Source: Streptomyces diacarni
GTDB lineage: Bacteria > Actinomycetota > Actinomycetes > Streptomycetales > Streptomycetaceae
Assembly (NCBI RefSeq): GCF_003323715.1
Contig: NZ_QOIN01000048.1
Span: 682,001-746,000, forward strand
Length of the DNA stretch: 64,000 nt
Direction: 5' to 3'
This document shows positions 1 through 8,469 of this stretch, piece after piece. The notes under the pieces were generated by a model. The model was not told where the DNA came from. It made no database searches and saw only the letters and a program-made list of their open reading frames with translations. The position numbers and the translations under genes were made by a program. The first letter of the stretch is position 1, and each line of letters starts with the position of its first letter.

Positions 1-1
1 C

Positions 2-697
2 GTGGAGGCCGCCGCGCACGGGGCCGTCGCGGGTGCCTTGATCAACACAGGCCAGGACTGCACGGCCGCGACCCGCGCCTATGTGCAGCGTCCGCTCTAC
101 GACGCGTTCGTCAGCGCCGTCGCCGACCTGATGAGCGGCGTGCGTGTCGGTGATCCGTTCGCCCAGGACACGGACCTCGGCCCGCTGATCTCGCACGCGC
201 AGCGCGACCGGGTCGCCGGCTTCGTGGACCGCGCGCGGGCCTACGCCACCGTCGTCACCGGTGGCGAGGCACCCGGTGGAGAACTCGCCAAGGGCGCCTA
301 CTACCGGCCGACACTCCTGACCTCGGCCCCGCAGGACAGCGAGGTCGTACAGCAGGAGATCTTCGGCCCGGTCCTCGTCGTCCGCCCGTTCGACACCGAC
401 GACGAGGGCATCGCGCTGGCCAACGACACTCCCTACGGGCTGGCCGCCTCCGCTTGGAGCCGCTCGGTCTTCCGTACCGGGCGCGCTGCCCGCGAGATCC
501 AGGCCGGGTGCGTGTGGCTCAACGACCACATCCCGATCATCAGCGAGATGCCGCACGGCGGATACAAGGCCTCCGGGTACGGCAAGGACATGTCCGCCTA
601 CTCGTTCGAGGAGTACACCCAGATCAAGCACGTCATGTCGGAGACGACGGGCCTTGTGCGCAAGGACTGGCACCGCACGGTCTTCGGCGACCGCTGA
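2..697 (+). CDS. gamma-aminobutyraldehyde dehydrogenase, C-terminal part (5' truncated by window edge)
   Basis: This is the C-terminal half of an NAD-dependent aldehyde dehydrogenase; the N-terminal cofactor domain and the catalytic glutamate lie before the window, so the true start is not visible. The catalytic cysteine is in NTGQDCTAATRAYV near the start of the visible part, EIFGPVLVVRPF follows about 100 residues later, and the C-terminus has GGYKASGYGKDMSAYSFEEY. That ending and the NTGQDC active site resemble the 4-aminobutyraldehyde dehydrogenase branch (YdcW/PatD type). The expected product, 4-aminobutanoate, is the substrate of the gabT gene in this window. It lies directly upstream of a polyamine ABC transporter, which supports a role in putrescine catabolism. 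Substrate is inferred; the family assignment is firm. Confidence 0.85.
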   Translation: MEAAAHGAVAGALINTGQDCTAATRAYVQRPLYDAFVSAVADLMSGVRVGDPFAQDTDLGPLISHAQRDRVAGFVDRARAYATVVTGGEAPGGELAKGAYYRPTLLTSAPQDSEVVQQEIFGPVLVVRPFDTDDEGIALANDTPYGLAASAWSRSVFRTGRAAREIQAGCVWLNDHIPIISEMPHGGYKASGYGKDMSAYSFEEYTQIKHVMSETTGLVRKDWHRTVFGDR

Positions 698-888
698 GCC
701 GCCGTGTGCCACCGTCTGGCCGGGGTGCGCCACCGCTGAGCGGCGAGGCCGCCCCTGGCGACCCAGCCCAGCCGAGCCCCAGCCCCGTCGCCCCCGTCCT
801 CATTCCCTCACCCACCCACCTACTCGCCCACCTCACCCTTCACCCCCTTCACCCCCTTCCCCTCCTCCCTTCAGGAAGGCGGTCCCCC
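698..888. other. polypyrimidine tract between aldehyde dehydrogenase and potD
   Basis: This gap has no gene. From about 775 to 872 the plus strand is almost free of G and rich in C and T, with CACCCCCTT repeated twice in tandem (841-858) after a CACCCTT copy. The complementary strand therefore carries many runs of three to five G in close succession, a pattern that can form G-quadruplexes. The potD ribosome binding site AGGAAGG follows at 873-879. Confidence 0.5.
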
Positions 889-2130
889 ATGGACCTGTAC
901 GAAGGCCTGCCGGAGCCCGTTGCCAAGGCGTGGGAGCGCGGTCTGACCAGCGGGCGCGCCGCGATGTCGCGGCGCAGACTGCTGCGGGCCGCCTCCCTCG
1001 CCGCCGCCGGATCGACCCTGGCCGCCTGCGGCATTCCGCCCGCCGCAGGGAGCAAGGGCGGTGAAGGAGCCGAGGAGGCCCCCGATTACTCCAAGAGGGA
1101 GAGGGTCCTCAACTTCGCGAACTGGCCGCTCTACGTCGACGTCGACGAGAAGAACAAGAAGAAGCACCCCACGCTCGACCGCTTCGAGCGCGAGTCCGGG
1201 ATCAAGGTCAAGTACGTCGAGGACATCAACGACAACAACGAGTTCTACGGAAAGATCAAGCCGCAGCTCGCGGCAGGCCAGAGCACCGGGCGCGACCTGA
1301 TCTGCCTCTCCGACTGGATGGCGGGCCGCCTCATCAGGCAGGGCTACGTGCAGCGGCTCGACCCGGCGAACATGACGCACGCGGTCACCAACCTGGAGGA
1401 CCGGTTCCGCGCGGCCGCACACGACCCCGGACGGCAGTACAGCTACCCCTGGGCGGGGACCGCCTGCATCGTGGCCTACAACAAGAAGGCCACCAAGGGA
1501 AGGAAGATCACCAGCGTCACGCAGCTGTTGGAGGACGACGCTCTCAAGGGCCGCATATCGATGCTGACGGAGATGACCGACACCGTCGGTCTCACCATGC
1601 TCGACATGGGGGCCGACTCCGAGCACTTCACCGAGGACCAGTTCGACGCGGCGATCGCCCGCATCCAGAAGGCCGTGGACCGCAAACAGCTGCGCCGCTT
1701 CAGCGGCAACGACTACCTGGACGAGTTGAACTCCGGCGACATCGCCGCCTGCCTGGCCTGGGCCGGCGACATCGTGCAACTCCGGATGGACAACGACGAC
1801 ATCGCCTTCGCGGTGCCCGACCGCGGCTATCTGTTCGGCACCGACGACCTGCTGGTCCCCGCCAAGGCACGCCACCAGAGCAACGCCGAAGCGCTGATCG
1901 ACTACTACTACCAACCCGACGTGGCCGCTCAGCTGGCCGCGTGGGTCAACTACATCTGCCCGGTCACCGGGGCCAAGGCCGAGATGGAGAAGATCGACAA
2001 GGAGCTGGCGGACGACCCGCTCGTCTTCCCCGACCAGGACATGATCGCCAGGGGCAAGAACTTCCGCCCGATGAGCGCCAAGGAAGAGGCACGGTACGAG
2101 GAGAAGTTCTCCAAGCTCATCGGGGCCTGA
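889..2130 (+). CDS. potD: spermidine/putrescine ABC transporter substrate-binding lipoprotein
   Basis: Periplasmic-type binding protein that captures polyamines outside the membrane and delivers them to PotBC. The 413-residue product begins MDLYEGLPEPV and has, at residues 27-47, a twin-arginine-like stretch SRRRLLRAA followed by a lipobox LAAC, so it is probably a Tat-exported lipoprotein. The mature part NFANWPLYVDVDEKN and NNEFYGKIKPQL is typical of the PotD/PotF family. The chosen ATG has AGGAAGG nine bases upstream; an internal ATG at 964 would give a shorter signal peptide (MSRRRLLRAA) and is a possible alternative. It is the first transporter gene, followed by potA, potB and potC. Family assignment is firm; exact polyamine preference is not visible. 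Confidence 0.9.
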   Translation: MDLYEGLPEPVAKAWERGLTSGRAAMSRRRLLRAASLAAAGSTLAACGIPPAAGSKGGEGAEEAPDYSKRERVLNFANWPLYVDVDEKNKKKHPTLDRFERESGIKVKYVEDINDNNEFYGKIKPQLAAGQSTGRDLICLSDWMAGRLIRQGYVQRLDPANMTHAVTNLEDRFRAAAHDPGRQYSYPWAGTACIVAYNKKATKGRKITSVTQLLEDDALKGRISMLTEMTDTVGLTMLDMGADSEHFTEDQFDAAIARIQKAVDRKQLRRFSGNDYLDELNSGDIAACLAWAGDIVQLRMDNDDIAFAVPDRGYLFGTDDLLVPAKARHQSNAEALIDYYYQPDVAAQLAAWVNYICPVTGAKAEMEKIDKELADDPLVFPDQDMIARGKNFRPMSAKEEARYEEKFSKLIGA

Positions 2131-2162
2131 GCCCGCTGGGACCGGACCCGACGCCCGAGGCC

Positions 2163-2271
2163 CCTCCGCTGGAAGAAAGGGCTTCCACCCCAGGGGCCCC
2201 CTCCGGTTCGAAGAGCACCTCCGCCGCAGGACGTGCCTCCGCCCTACGAAGCGCCTCCGCTCGAAGAAGAG
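2163..2271. repeat. degenerate CCTCCG-GAAGA repeats downstream of potD
   Basis: Within the 273-base gap between potD and potA the pattern CCTCCG followed by a GAAG-containing stretch recurs at 2163-2177, 2200-2215, 2236-2251 and 2254-2271, with spacings of about 37, 36 and 18 bases. It starts 33 bases after the potD stop codon. No convincing gene or terminator is seen here. Confidence 0.45.
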
Positions 2272-2403
2272 ACTCCGCAGCGCACCCGCCCAAGTCTCCA
2301 CCTCCGTCCGTCGGGCAGTCGCCCGGGCCGGGTTCCGACCTCCCCGTTCGCCGCGGGAGGTCTCTCAGCCCGCCGGGATCAGCCCCTCCTCCGAGGACCG
2401 GCC

Positions 2404-3702
2404 ATGACCATCACTCTTTCCGGTATCAGTAAGACGTTCGGCGACATCACCGCCGTCCATCCGCTCGACCTCACCGTCCCCGAAGGCTCCTTCTTCGCCC
2501 TCCTCGGCGCCTCCGGCTGCGGCAAGACCACCACTCTCCGTATGCTCGCCGGTCTGGAGGAGCCGACCGGCGGCACCATCCTGCTGGGCGACGACGACAT
2601 CACGCACCTGCCCCCGCACAAGCGTCCCGTCAACACCGTCTTCCAGAACTACGCGCTCTTCCCGCACCTCGACATCGCCGAGAACGTAGCCTTCGGGCTG
2701 CGCCGTCGCGGGGTGAAATCCGTTCGCGAACAGGTGGCGGAGATGCTCGACCTGGTGCAGCTGGGCGACCTGGCCCGGCGCAAGCCACGGCAGCTCTCCG
2801 GCGGCCAGCAACAGCGCGTGGCCCTCGCCCGTGCGCTGATCAACCGGCCGCGCGTCCTGCTCCTCGACGAGCCACTGGGGGCCCTCGACCTCAAGCTGCG
2901 CCGCCAGATGCAGCTCGAACTCAAGCGCATCCAGACGGAGGTCGGCATCACCTTCGTGCACGTCACCCACGACCAGGAAGAGGCCATGACCATGGCCGAC
3001 AGCGTCGCCGTGATGCACCGGGGCCGCGTCATACAGCTCGGCCCACCGGCCGAGCTGTATGAGAACCCCCGCTCCACCTTTGTCGCCAACTTCCTGGGCA
3101 CCTCGAACCTGTTCGAAGCCGAGATCCTCTCCCCCCAGAGCACCCTCGGCCCGCGCGCAGAGGCGGCCGAGAAGGGGTTGAAGCCGGTGGAAGCAGGGAT
3201 GTCGGCGGAGGGTGAAACACCGGAGAGGGCTGAGACACCAGCGGTTGCCGGGACAGCTGAGGTGTCGGAGGGAACGTCCGCTGCGGAGGTCCCCGGCGAG
3301 ACTCGGGTCAAGGTGGCCGGCGCGGACGTCACGCTTCGGCTCCCCACGAGCCGCTGCGCCGTCGAAAGCGTCGAGGGCGCTGAGGGCGTCGAGGAGGGCA
3401 GGAAGATACTCGTCGGCGTACGGCCGGAGAAGATCGCTCTCCTTCATCCGGGCGAGGCGGAAGCCGTCCCGGCGACCGACAACCAGCTCACCGGCCGCAT
3501 CAAGGACGCCGGCTACCTCGGGGTGTCCTGGCAGTACCTGGTGGAAACCCCGGCGTGTTCCGATCTCACGGTCTACGAGCAGAACGTCGAGCGCGACACC
3601 AGGCTCACCGCCGGAGCCGACGTCGTGCTGCACTGGCGGCCGGCCCACACCTTCGCCCTGGACGCGGCCCAGGACGCGGCAGCGGGCGAGGAGGTCCTGT
3701 GA
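2404..3702 (+). CDS. potA: spermidine/putrescine ABC transporter ATP-binding protein
   Basis: Cytoplasmic ATPase of the polyamine importer, 432 residues. Walker A GASGCGKT is at residues 35-42, followed by the Q-loop in NTVFQNYALFPH, the signature LSGGQQQRVALARAL, Walker B VLLLDEPLGALDLK and the H-loop VTHDQEEAM. A C-terminal TOBE-like region (VGVRPEKIALL onward) follows. Between them, roughly residues 240-315, lies an Ala/Glu/Thr-rich low-complexity stretch that ordinary PotA proteins lack. The ATG has GAGG eight bases upstream. The open frame extends further upstream, but the extra residues are proline-rich and unlike the family. The stop overlaps the potB start as GTGA, so the genes are translationally coupled. 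Confidence 0.93.
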   Translation: MTITLSGISKTFGDITAVHPLDLTVPEGSFFALLGASGCGKTTTLRMLAGLEEPTGGTILLGDDDITHLPPHKRPVNTVFQNYALFPHLDIAENVAFGLRRRGVKSVREQVAEMLDLVQLGDLARRKPRQLSGGQQQRVALARALINRPRVLLLDEPLGALDLKLRRQMQLELKRIQTEVGITFVHVTHDQEEAMTMADSVAVMHRGRVIQLGPPAELYENPRSTFVANFLGTSNLFEAEILSPQSTLGPRAEAAEKGLKPVEAGMSAEGETPERAETPAVAGTAEVSEGTSAAEVPGETRVKVAGADVTLRLPTSRCAVESVEGAEGVEEGRKILVGVRPEKIALLHPGEAEAVPATDNQLTGRIKDAGYLGVSWQYLVETPACSDLTVYEQNVERDTRLTAGADVVLHWRPAHTFALDAAQDAAAGEEVL

Positions 3703-4670
3703 CGGCCCTGGCGCCCCTTGCGGGCACCCCCGAGACGCCGCCTGCGCCGGAGAGCGGCGCAGGCCCGGGCGACGGCGCGGGACCGGGCCCCGGCTCGAGC
3801 GGACGGCCAGGACGCAGACTGACCCCGTACTGGCTGCTGCTGCCCGCCGGGCTGTGGCTCGCCGTCTTCTTCGTCGCGCCGCTCTTCTACCAGGCCTCCA
3901 CGTCGGTCCAGAGCGGCTCTTTGGAGGAGGGCTTCCGGGTCACCTGGCAGTTCTCCAACTACAGCGACGCGCTGGCCGCCTACGGCGAACACTTCCTCCG
4001 TTCGTTCGGCTACGCGGCCACCGCCACGGTCCTCTGCCTGGTGATCGGCTATCCGCTCGCCTACATGATCGCCTTCAGGGCCGGACGGTGGCGCAACCTG
4101 GTGCTGGTGATGGTGATAGCGCCGTTCTTCACCAGCTTCCTCATCCGCACCCTGGCCTGGAAGACGATCCTGTCCGACGGCGGCCCCGTCGTCGGCGCCC
4201 TCAGCTCCCTCCATGTGCTCGACGTGACGAGCTGGCTGGGGCTGACCGGTGACGAACGGCTGCTCGCCACCCCCCTCGCGGTCGTCTGCGGGCTCACCTA
4301 CAACTTCCTCCCGTTCATGATCCTGCCGCTCTACAGCTCGCTGGAGCGGATCGACACCTCGCTGCACGAGGCCGCCCGCGACCTGTACGCCACGCCGGCC
4401 ACCACCTTCAGGAAGGTGACGTTCCCGCTCTCGCTGCCCGGCGTGGTGGCGGGCACCCTGCTCACCTTCATCCCTGCCTCGGGCGACTACATCAACGCCC
4501 AGCTCCTGGGCTCTCCGAACGAACAGATGGTCGGCAACGCCATTCAGAAGCAGTTCCTCAACGTCCTGGACTATCCGACGGCGGCAGCGATGTCCTTCCT
4601 TCTGATGGCCCTCATCCTGATCATGGTCAGCGTCTACATGCGCAAGGCGGGAACGGAGGAACTGGTCTGA
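3699..4670 (+). CDS. potB: spermidine/putrescine ABC transporter permease
   Basis: Membrane permease of the polyamine importer, 323 residues. It opens with a 40-residue Pro/Gly-rich cytoplasmic tail, then a first membrane helix at about 42-64 and further helices spaced as in the MetI-like permease fold. The EAA loop that docks onto PotA is EAARDLYATPATTFRKVTFP at residues 224-243. The GTG start overlaps the potA stop by four bases, and the TGA stop overlaps the potC ATG by one base, so potA-potB-potC form a tightly coupled unit. The assignment to PotB rather than PotC rests on gene order and on the longer first periplasmic loop. Confidence 0.92.
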   Translation: MTALAPLAGTPETPPAPESGAGPGDGAGPGPGSSGRPGRRLTPYWLLLPAGLWLAVFFVAPLFYQASTSVQSGSLEEGFRVTWQFSNYSDALAAYGEHFLRSFGYAATATVLCLVIGYPLAYMIAFRAGRWRNLVLVMVIAPFFTSFLIRTLAWKTILSDGGPVVGALSSLHVLDVTSWLGLTGDERLLATPLAVVCGLTYNFLPFMILPLYSSLERIDTSLHEAARDLYATPATTFRKVTFPLSLPGVVAGTLLTFIPASGDYINAQLLGSPNEQMVGNAIQKQFLNVLDYPTAAAMSFLLMALILIMVSVYMRKAGTEELV

Positions 4671-5599
4671 TGCCGACGTCCACCGCCCCGCGCACACCCG
4701 GGGCCGCCGGTCCGTCGTCCGCCCCTGCGGCCGGGGGCCCGCCCTCCACCTCCGGGCCCGCTGCCCCGCCCACCTCCGGACCCGCTGCCTCGCGGTCCCT
4801 GGGCGCGCCGCTGCGCTGGCTGCGCCGGAACGCCGTCGTCCTGGCCGGGTGCGCCGCGCTGGCGTACCTCCTGCTGCCGAACCTGGTCGTCCTGCTGTTC
4901 TCCTTCAACAAGCCCGCAGGGCGGTTCAACTACGCCTGGCAGGCCTTCTCCACGGACGCCTGGACCGACCCCTGCGGGGTCGCCAACCTGTGCGGCTCGC
5001 TCGGGCTCAGCCTCCGCATCGCGGTGCTCGCCACGCTGATCGCCACCGTGTTCGGCACCTTCGCCGCCTTCGCACTGGCCCGCTACCGCTTCCGCGGCAA
5101 GAGCACCGCCAACGCGCTGATCTTCCTGCCGATGGCCATGCCCGAGGTCGTGATGGCCGCGTCCCTCGGGACCCTGTTCCTCAACATGCGCATCGAGTTC
5201 GGCTTCCTGACCATTCTCATCGCGCACGTCATGTTCTGCCTCAGCTTCGTCGTCGTCGCGGTCAAGGCGCGGGTGATGAGCATGGACCCGCGGCTCGAGG
5301 AAGCCGCACGCGACCTGTACGCCGGTCCCCTCCAGACGTTCTGGCGCGTCACGCTGCCGCTGGCGGCACCCGGAATCGCCGCGGGGGCCATGCTCAGTTT
5401 CGCGCTCTCCTTCGACGACTTCATCATCACCCAGTTCAACGCGGGCCCCTCGACGGTCACCTTCCCCATGTTCGTGTGGGGTGCCGCGCAGCGCGGCGTG
5501 CCGGTGCAGGTGAACGTCATCGGATCGGCGATGTTCGTCCTGGCGGTCGCGATCGTGCTCGGCGGCCAGATCGTGGCGAACCGGCGCAAGAAGTCCTGA
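4670..5599 (+). CDS. potC: spermidine/putrescine ABC transporter permease
   Basis: Second permease subunit, 309 residues, pairing with PotB in the membrane. A 48-residue Pro/Ser-rich N-terminal tail precedes the first helix (about 53-78). The EAA loop reads EAARDLYAGPLQTFWRVTLP at residues 211-230, and the family block FSFDDFIITQFNAGP is present near the C-terminus. The ATG shares its A with the potB TGA stop. The following gap of 96 bases contains alternative hairpins before the FAD oxidoreductase, so the downstream gene may be expressed from the same message at a different level. Confidence 0.92.
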   Translation: MPTSTAPRTPGAAGPSSAPAAGGPPSTSGPAAPPTSGPAASRSLGAPLRWLRRNAVVLAGCAALAYLLLPNLVVLLFSFNKPAGRFNYAWQAFSTDAWTDPCGVANLCGSLGLSLRIAVLATLIATVFGTFAAFALARYRFRGKSTANALIFLPMAMPEVVMAASLGTLFLNMRIEFGFLTILIAHVMFCLSFVVVAVKARVMSMDPRLEEAARDLYAGPLQTFWRVTLPLAAPGIAAGAMLSFALSFDDFIITQFNAGPSTVTFPMFVWGAAQRGVPVQVNVIGSAMFVLAVAIVLGGQIVANRRKKS

Positions 5600-5612
5600 G
5601 ACCGCGCCTCCG

Positions 5613-5644
5613 CGGCGAGCCGAAGCCCGCTCGCCGTGGCGAGC
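5613..5644 (+). other. competing hairpins between potC and the oxidoreductase
   Basis: GGCGAGC at 5614-5620, GCTCGCC at 5629-5635 and GGCGAGC at 5638-5644 are three arms of which the middle one can pair with either neighbour, giving two mutually exclusive hairpins. A further partial copy (GGGCTCGC) lies at 5657-5664. The ribosome binding site AAGGAG of the next gene follows at 5681-5686. Confidence 0.4.
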
Positions 5645-5695
5645 CCCGCAGTCGCCGGGCTCGCACTCGTGTATGAGAACAAGGAGCCGATAACC

Positions 5696-7120
5696 GTGAG
5701 CGATGCCGTGGCCTCTCCAGCTGCCCTCCGCTCTCTCGCCGACGCCCAGCCCGTGCCGTTCTGGCTGGACGACCCCGCACACCGCCCGACCGCGCGCCCC
5801 GCCCTCGTCGGTGAGGAACGCTGCGACCTGCTCGTCGTCGGCGGCGGCTACAGCGGTCTGTGGACGGCACTGCTCGCCAAGGAGCGCGACCCGCGGCGCG
5901 ACGTGGTGCTCGTCGAGAGCGAGGAGGTCGGCTGGGCCGCCTCGGGGCGCAACGGCGGCTTCTGCGCGGCCTCCCTCACCCACGGCTTCGGCAACGGGCT
6001 CGCCCGCTGGCCCGACGAGATCGCCCAGCTGGAGCGGCTGGGACAGCGCAACCTCGACGCCATCGAGGAGGCCGTCGCGCGCTACGACCTCGATTGCGAC
6101 TTCGAACGCACGGGCGAGATCAGCGTGGCCACCGAGCCCCACCAGGTGGCCGAACTGGAGGAGTGGGCACACGAGGCGCGGGAACGCGGCGTGGGGGAGG
6201 GGCTGACCTTCCTGGACGAGAGCGCCCTCCGCGCCGAAGTCGACTCGCCCACCTTCCTGGCGGGCCTGTGGGACCGCACCGGTGTCGCCATGCTCAACCC
6301 CGCGCGCATGGCCTGGGGCCTCAAGCGCGCCTGCGAACAGGCGGGCGTCCGCGTCTACGAACACACGCCCGCCACCCGGCTGGACACCCGCGGGGCCGAG
6401 GTGGCCGCCGCCACCCCCTACGGACGTGTGCGCGCACGGCACGTCGCTCTCGGCACCAACGCGTTCCCCTCCCTGCTGCGCCGGGTAAGGCCCTTCGTCG
6501 TCCCCGTCTACGACTACGCGCTGATGACGGAACCGCTCAGCGACGAGCAGCACGCCGCCCTCGGCTGGCACAACCGCCAAGGCCTCGGAGACAGCGCCAA
6601 CCACTTCCACTATTTCCGCATCACCCCGGACAAGCGCGTCCTGTGGGGCGGCTACGACGTGCTGTACCACTACGGAAGCCGGATCTCCCGGGAGTACCAC
6701 CAGCGCCCCGAGACGTTCGCCAAGCTCGCCCAGCACTTCTTCCGCTGCTTCCCCCAGCTGGAGGGCCTGCGTTTCAGCCACCGTTGGGGCGGCGCCATCG
6801 ACACCTGTTCGCGCTTCTCGCCCTTCTTCGGCACCGCCATGGAGGGGCGCGTCAGCTACGCGCTCGGCTACACGGGGCTCGGTGTCGGCGCCACCCGCTT
6901 CGGCGCCGAGGTCATGCTCGACCTGCTCGCCGGCCGGGGCACCGAGCGCACCGCGCTGGAGATGGTCCGCAAGAAGCCACTGCCCTTCCCGCCCGAACCG
7001 GTGCGCTGGGCCGGCATCGGCATCACCCAGTGGTCGCTGGCCCGCTCGGACGCCCAGGCGGGACGGCGCAACCTGTGGCTGAAAGCCATGGACAAGGTCG
7101 GCATGGGCTTCGACAGCTGA
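5696..7120 (+). CDS. FAD-dependent amine oxidoreductase (gamma-glutamylputrescine oxidase-like)
   Basis: DAO-superfamily flavoprotein of 474 residues. The FAD-binding Rossmann motif VVGGGYSGLWTALLAKE is at about 47-63 and WAASGRNGGF, typical of PuuB-like and related amine oxidases, follows at about 83-92. The C-terminal block GRVSYALGYTGLGVGATRFGAE is the second FAD contact of the family. The GTG start is preferred because AAGGAG lies nine bases upstream; the frame is open further upstream without a good site. Its position directly after potABCD suggests oxidation of imported polyamines or their gamma-glutamyl derivatives to an aldehyde, which the aldehyde dehydrogenase at the window start could oxidise. 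The exact substrate is inferred. Confidence 0.82.
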   Translation: MSDAVASPAALRSLADAQPVPFWLDDPAHRPTARPALVGEERCDLLVVGGGYSGLWTALLAKERDPRRDVVLVESEEVGWAASGRNGGFCAASLTHGFGNGLARWPDEIAQLERLGQRNLDAIEEAVARYDLDCDFERTGEISVATEPHQVAELEEWAHEARERGVGEGLTFLDESALRAEVDSPTFLAGLWDRTGVAMLNPARMAWGLKRACEQAGVRVYEHTPATRLDTRGAEVAAATPYGRVRARHVALGTNAFPSLLRRVRPFVVPVYDYALMTEPLSDEQHAALGWHNRQGLGDSANHFHYFRITPDKRVLWGGYDVLYHYGSRISREYHQRPETFAKLAQHFFRCFPQLEGLRFSHRWGGAIDTCSRFSPFFGTAMEGRVSYALGYTGLGVGATRFGAEVMLDLLAGRGTERTALEMVRKKPLPFPPEPVRWAGIGITQWSLARSDAQAGRRNLWLKAMDKVGMGFDS

Positions 7121-7122
7121 CG

Positions 7123-7183
7123 GCTGCCGACCACGCGGGCGCCGACCACACAAGCGCCGACCACAGAAGCGCCGGCCAGGACG
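7123..7183. repeat. four 15-16-bp tandem units between convergent genes
   Basis: Starting two bases after the oxidoreductase stop there are four head-to-tail units, 7123-7138, 7139-7153, 7154-7168 and 7169-7183, of the form GCGCCGACCACxxAA with drift in the first and last copies. The array fills the whole space up to the stop of the convergent PAP2 gene. Confidence 0.6.
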
Positions 7184-7185
7184 GC

Positions 7186-7893
7186 TCAGGCCGAGGAGTC
7201 CGACGGGGGAGAGGCAGAAGAGGCAGGAGGGGCTGAGGCTGCACGACGAGGCGTTCGACGCGACGCGCGAGGGGGCCCACGGCGGGCCAAAGCGGCGGCC
7301 GAACAGAGCAGCAGCACGCTGAGGCACCAACTGGCCGCCACGTCCAACGGCCAGTGGTAGCCCCGCCACACCAGCCCCAGCCCGTTGCCCAGGGAGAGCA
7401 CCACGACACCCGTCCACGCCACGACCAGTAGCGCGCGGGAGAGCCAGGCGGCCACGACAAGCAGCGCTCCACCGAGAGCCACCGTGGTGGTGGCGGCATG
7501 CCCCGAAGGGTAGAAGCCGCCGCCTCCCATAGGCCCTGTGCGGTCCGTCCAGTTCTTCACCCCCGTGACGACCAGCGCCATGACGACCATGGACGAGGCG
7601 TAGCAGAGCACCGGCCGCCAGCCCCGCCCGCGGGTGAGCCAGAGTGCGAGAGTCATGGCGGCAGCGAGCACCGGCAGAGCCACCGTCATGTTGCCGATGT
7701 CCGACAGCAACTCGGCCGCCGTCCGGGGCGGAGCGGCCGCCCGCATCCCGTCACTCAATTCCTCGTCCCAGCGGAACAACTGCCCGTGGGCGAGTACCTG
7801 CCAGGTGCACAGCGCGAAGAGAGCACCGCACAGCAGGCAGGCAATCGACCGCAGCACGGGAGCGGCAAAAGGGGAGCGGACGGTGGCGGTCAT
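7186..7893 (-). CDS. PAP2-family membrane phosphatase
   Basis: Integral membrane phosphatase of 235 residues, probably acting on lipid phosphates or pyrophosphates outside the membrane. After an N-terminal helix (IACLLCGALFALCTW) it has the three PAP2 signature blocks in order: a first block in KNWTDRTGP, which departs from the usual KxxxxxxRP spacing, PSGHAATT, and RGYHWPLDV carrying the last His and Asp. The Arg/Pro/Ser-rich C-terminal 35 residues are disordered. The ATG at the start MTATVRSPF was chosen because upstream codons read as low-complexity non-family sequence; no good ribosome binding site is visible, so the start is uncertain. It converges on the oxidoreductase and follows gabT at 576 bases in the same direction. 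Confidence 0.78.
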   Translation of the reverse strand: MTATVRSPFAAPVLRSIACLLCGALFALCTWQVLAHGQLFRWDEELSDGMRAAAPPRTAAELLSDIGNMTVALPVLAAAMTLALWLTRGRGWRPVLCYASSMVVMALVVTGVKNWTDRTGPMGGGGFYPSGHAATTTVALGGALLVVAAWLSRALLVVAWTGVVVLSLGNGLGLVWRGYHWPLDVAASWCLSVLLLCSAAALARRGPPRASRRTPRRAASAPPASSASPPSDSSA

Positions 7894-8402
7894 CGACGTG
7901 TTGGGCCGCCCAGGAACCGGGGGGATTCCGGGGCGGCCGTCTCGACCGGGCTCGCACAGGTCCCGGGGGGTGTGGGACAAGCCGTCATCCGATCGAGGAG
8001 ATTCGTGCGCGAGGGCACGACCGGGCCGGTCTCGGGGAAAGACGGGCTCGGGCCAGGGCACCAGGGTGGTTCCTCCCCGTATCCCGGCAACACGCAAGAC
8101 CGTACGGCAGACGAGCGTGACCCGACAGACGGGACACGCACCGGACATCGGCCCCGCACACATTCTTCACCCGCACCGCTCCCCTGCTGGTCAACGCCCA
8201 CAACGGGCACAGCAGGAACGCTTGGACACCTGCCGCTGAGACATCACGTTACTGGGGGCACGGGTGGCCGGAAACGTGGAACACGGGGGGAACACAAGCG
8301 CGGCAACGCGGCAACGCACAGGCGTGGGAGAGCGGACCTACGGGAACGTGGAAGCGGGGGAGAGCGGAAGTGCGGGAGAGCGAACGGAGACGTGCGGGAA
8401 CG
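7894..8402. other. gap between gabT and PAP2 gene, with degenerate repeats
   Basis: No convincing gene is seen. From about 8322 to 8415 the plus strand repeats the pattern GCGGG(A/G)GAGCGGAAGT with drift (units beginning near 8322, 8341, 8354, 8372, 8394 and 8410). The last copy forms the left arm of the gabT terminator hairpin. The rest (7894-8320) shows no structure that I can interpret; it should contain the promoter of the PAP2 gene. Confidence 0.45.
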
Positions 8403-8440
8403 CGGAAGTGCGGGCGCCTGAGCGAGCGCCCGCACTTCCG
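8403..8440 (-). terminator. hairpin terminator downstream of gabT
   Basis: A perfect 15-bp inverted repeat (8403-8417 with 8426-8440, arm CGGAAGTGCGGGCGC) encloses an 8-base loop. It lies 30 bases beyond the gabT stop on the minus strand. There is no U-tract, which is usual in very GC-rich actinomycetes. Confidence 0.7.
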
Positions 8441-8469
8441 GTGGGTGGGTCACCGAGCCCCGTCGGCTC

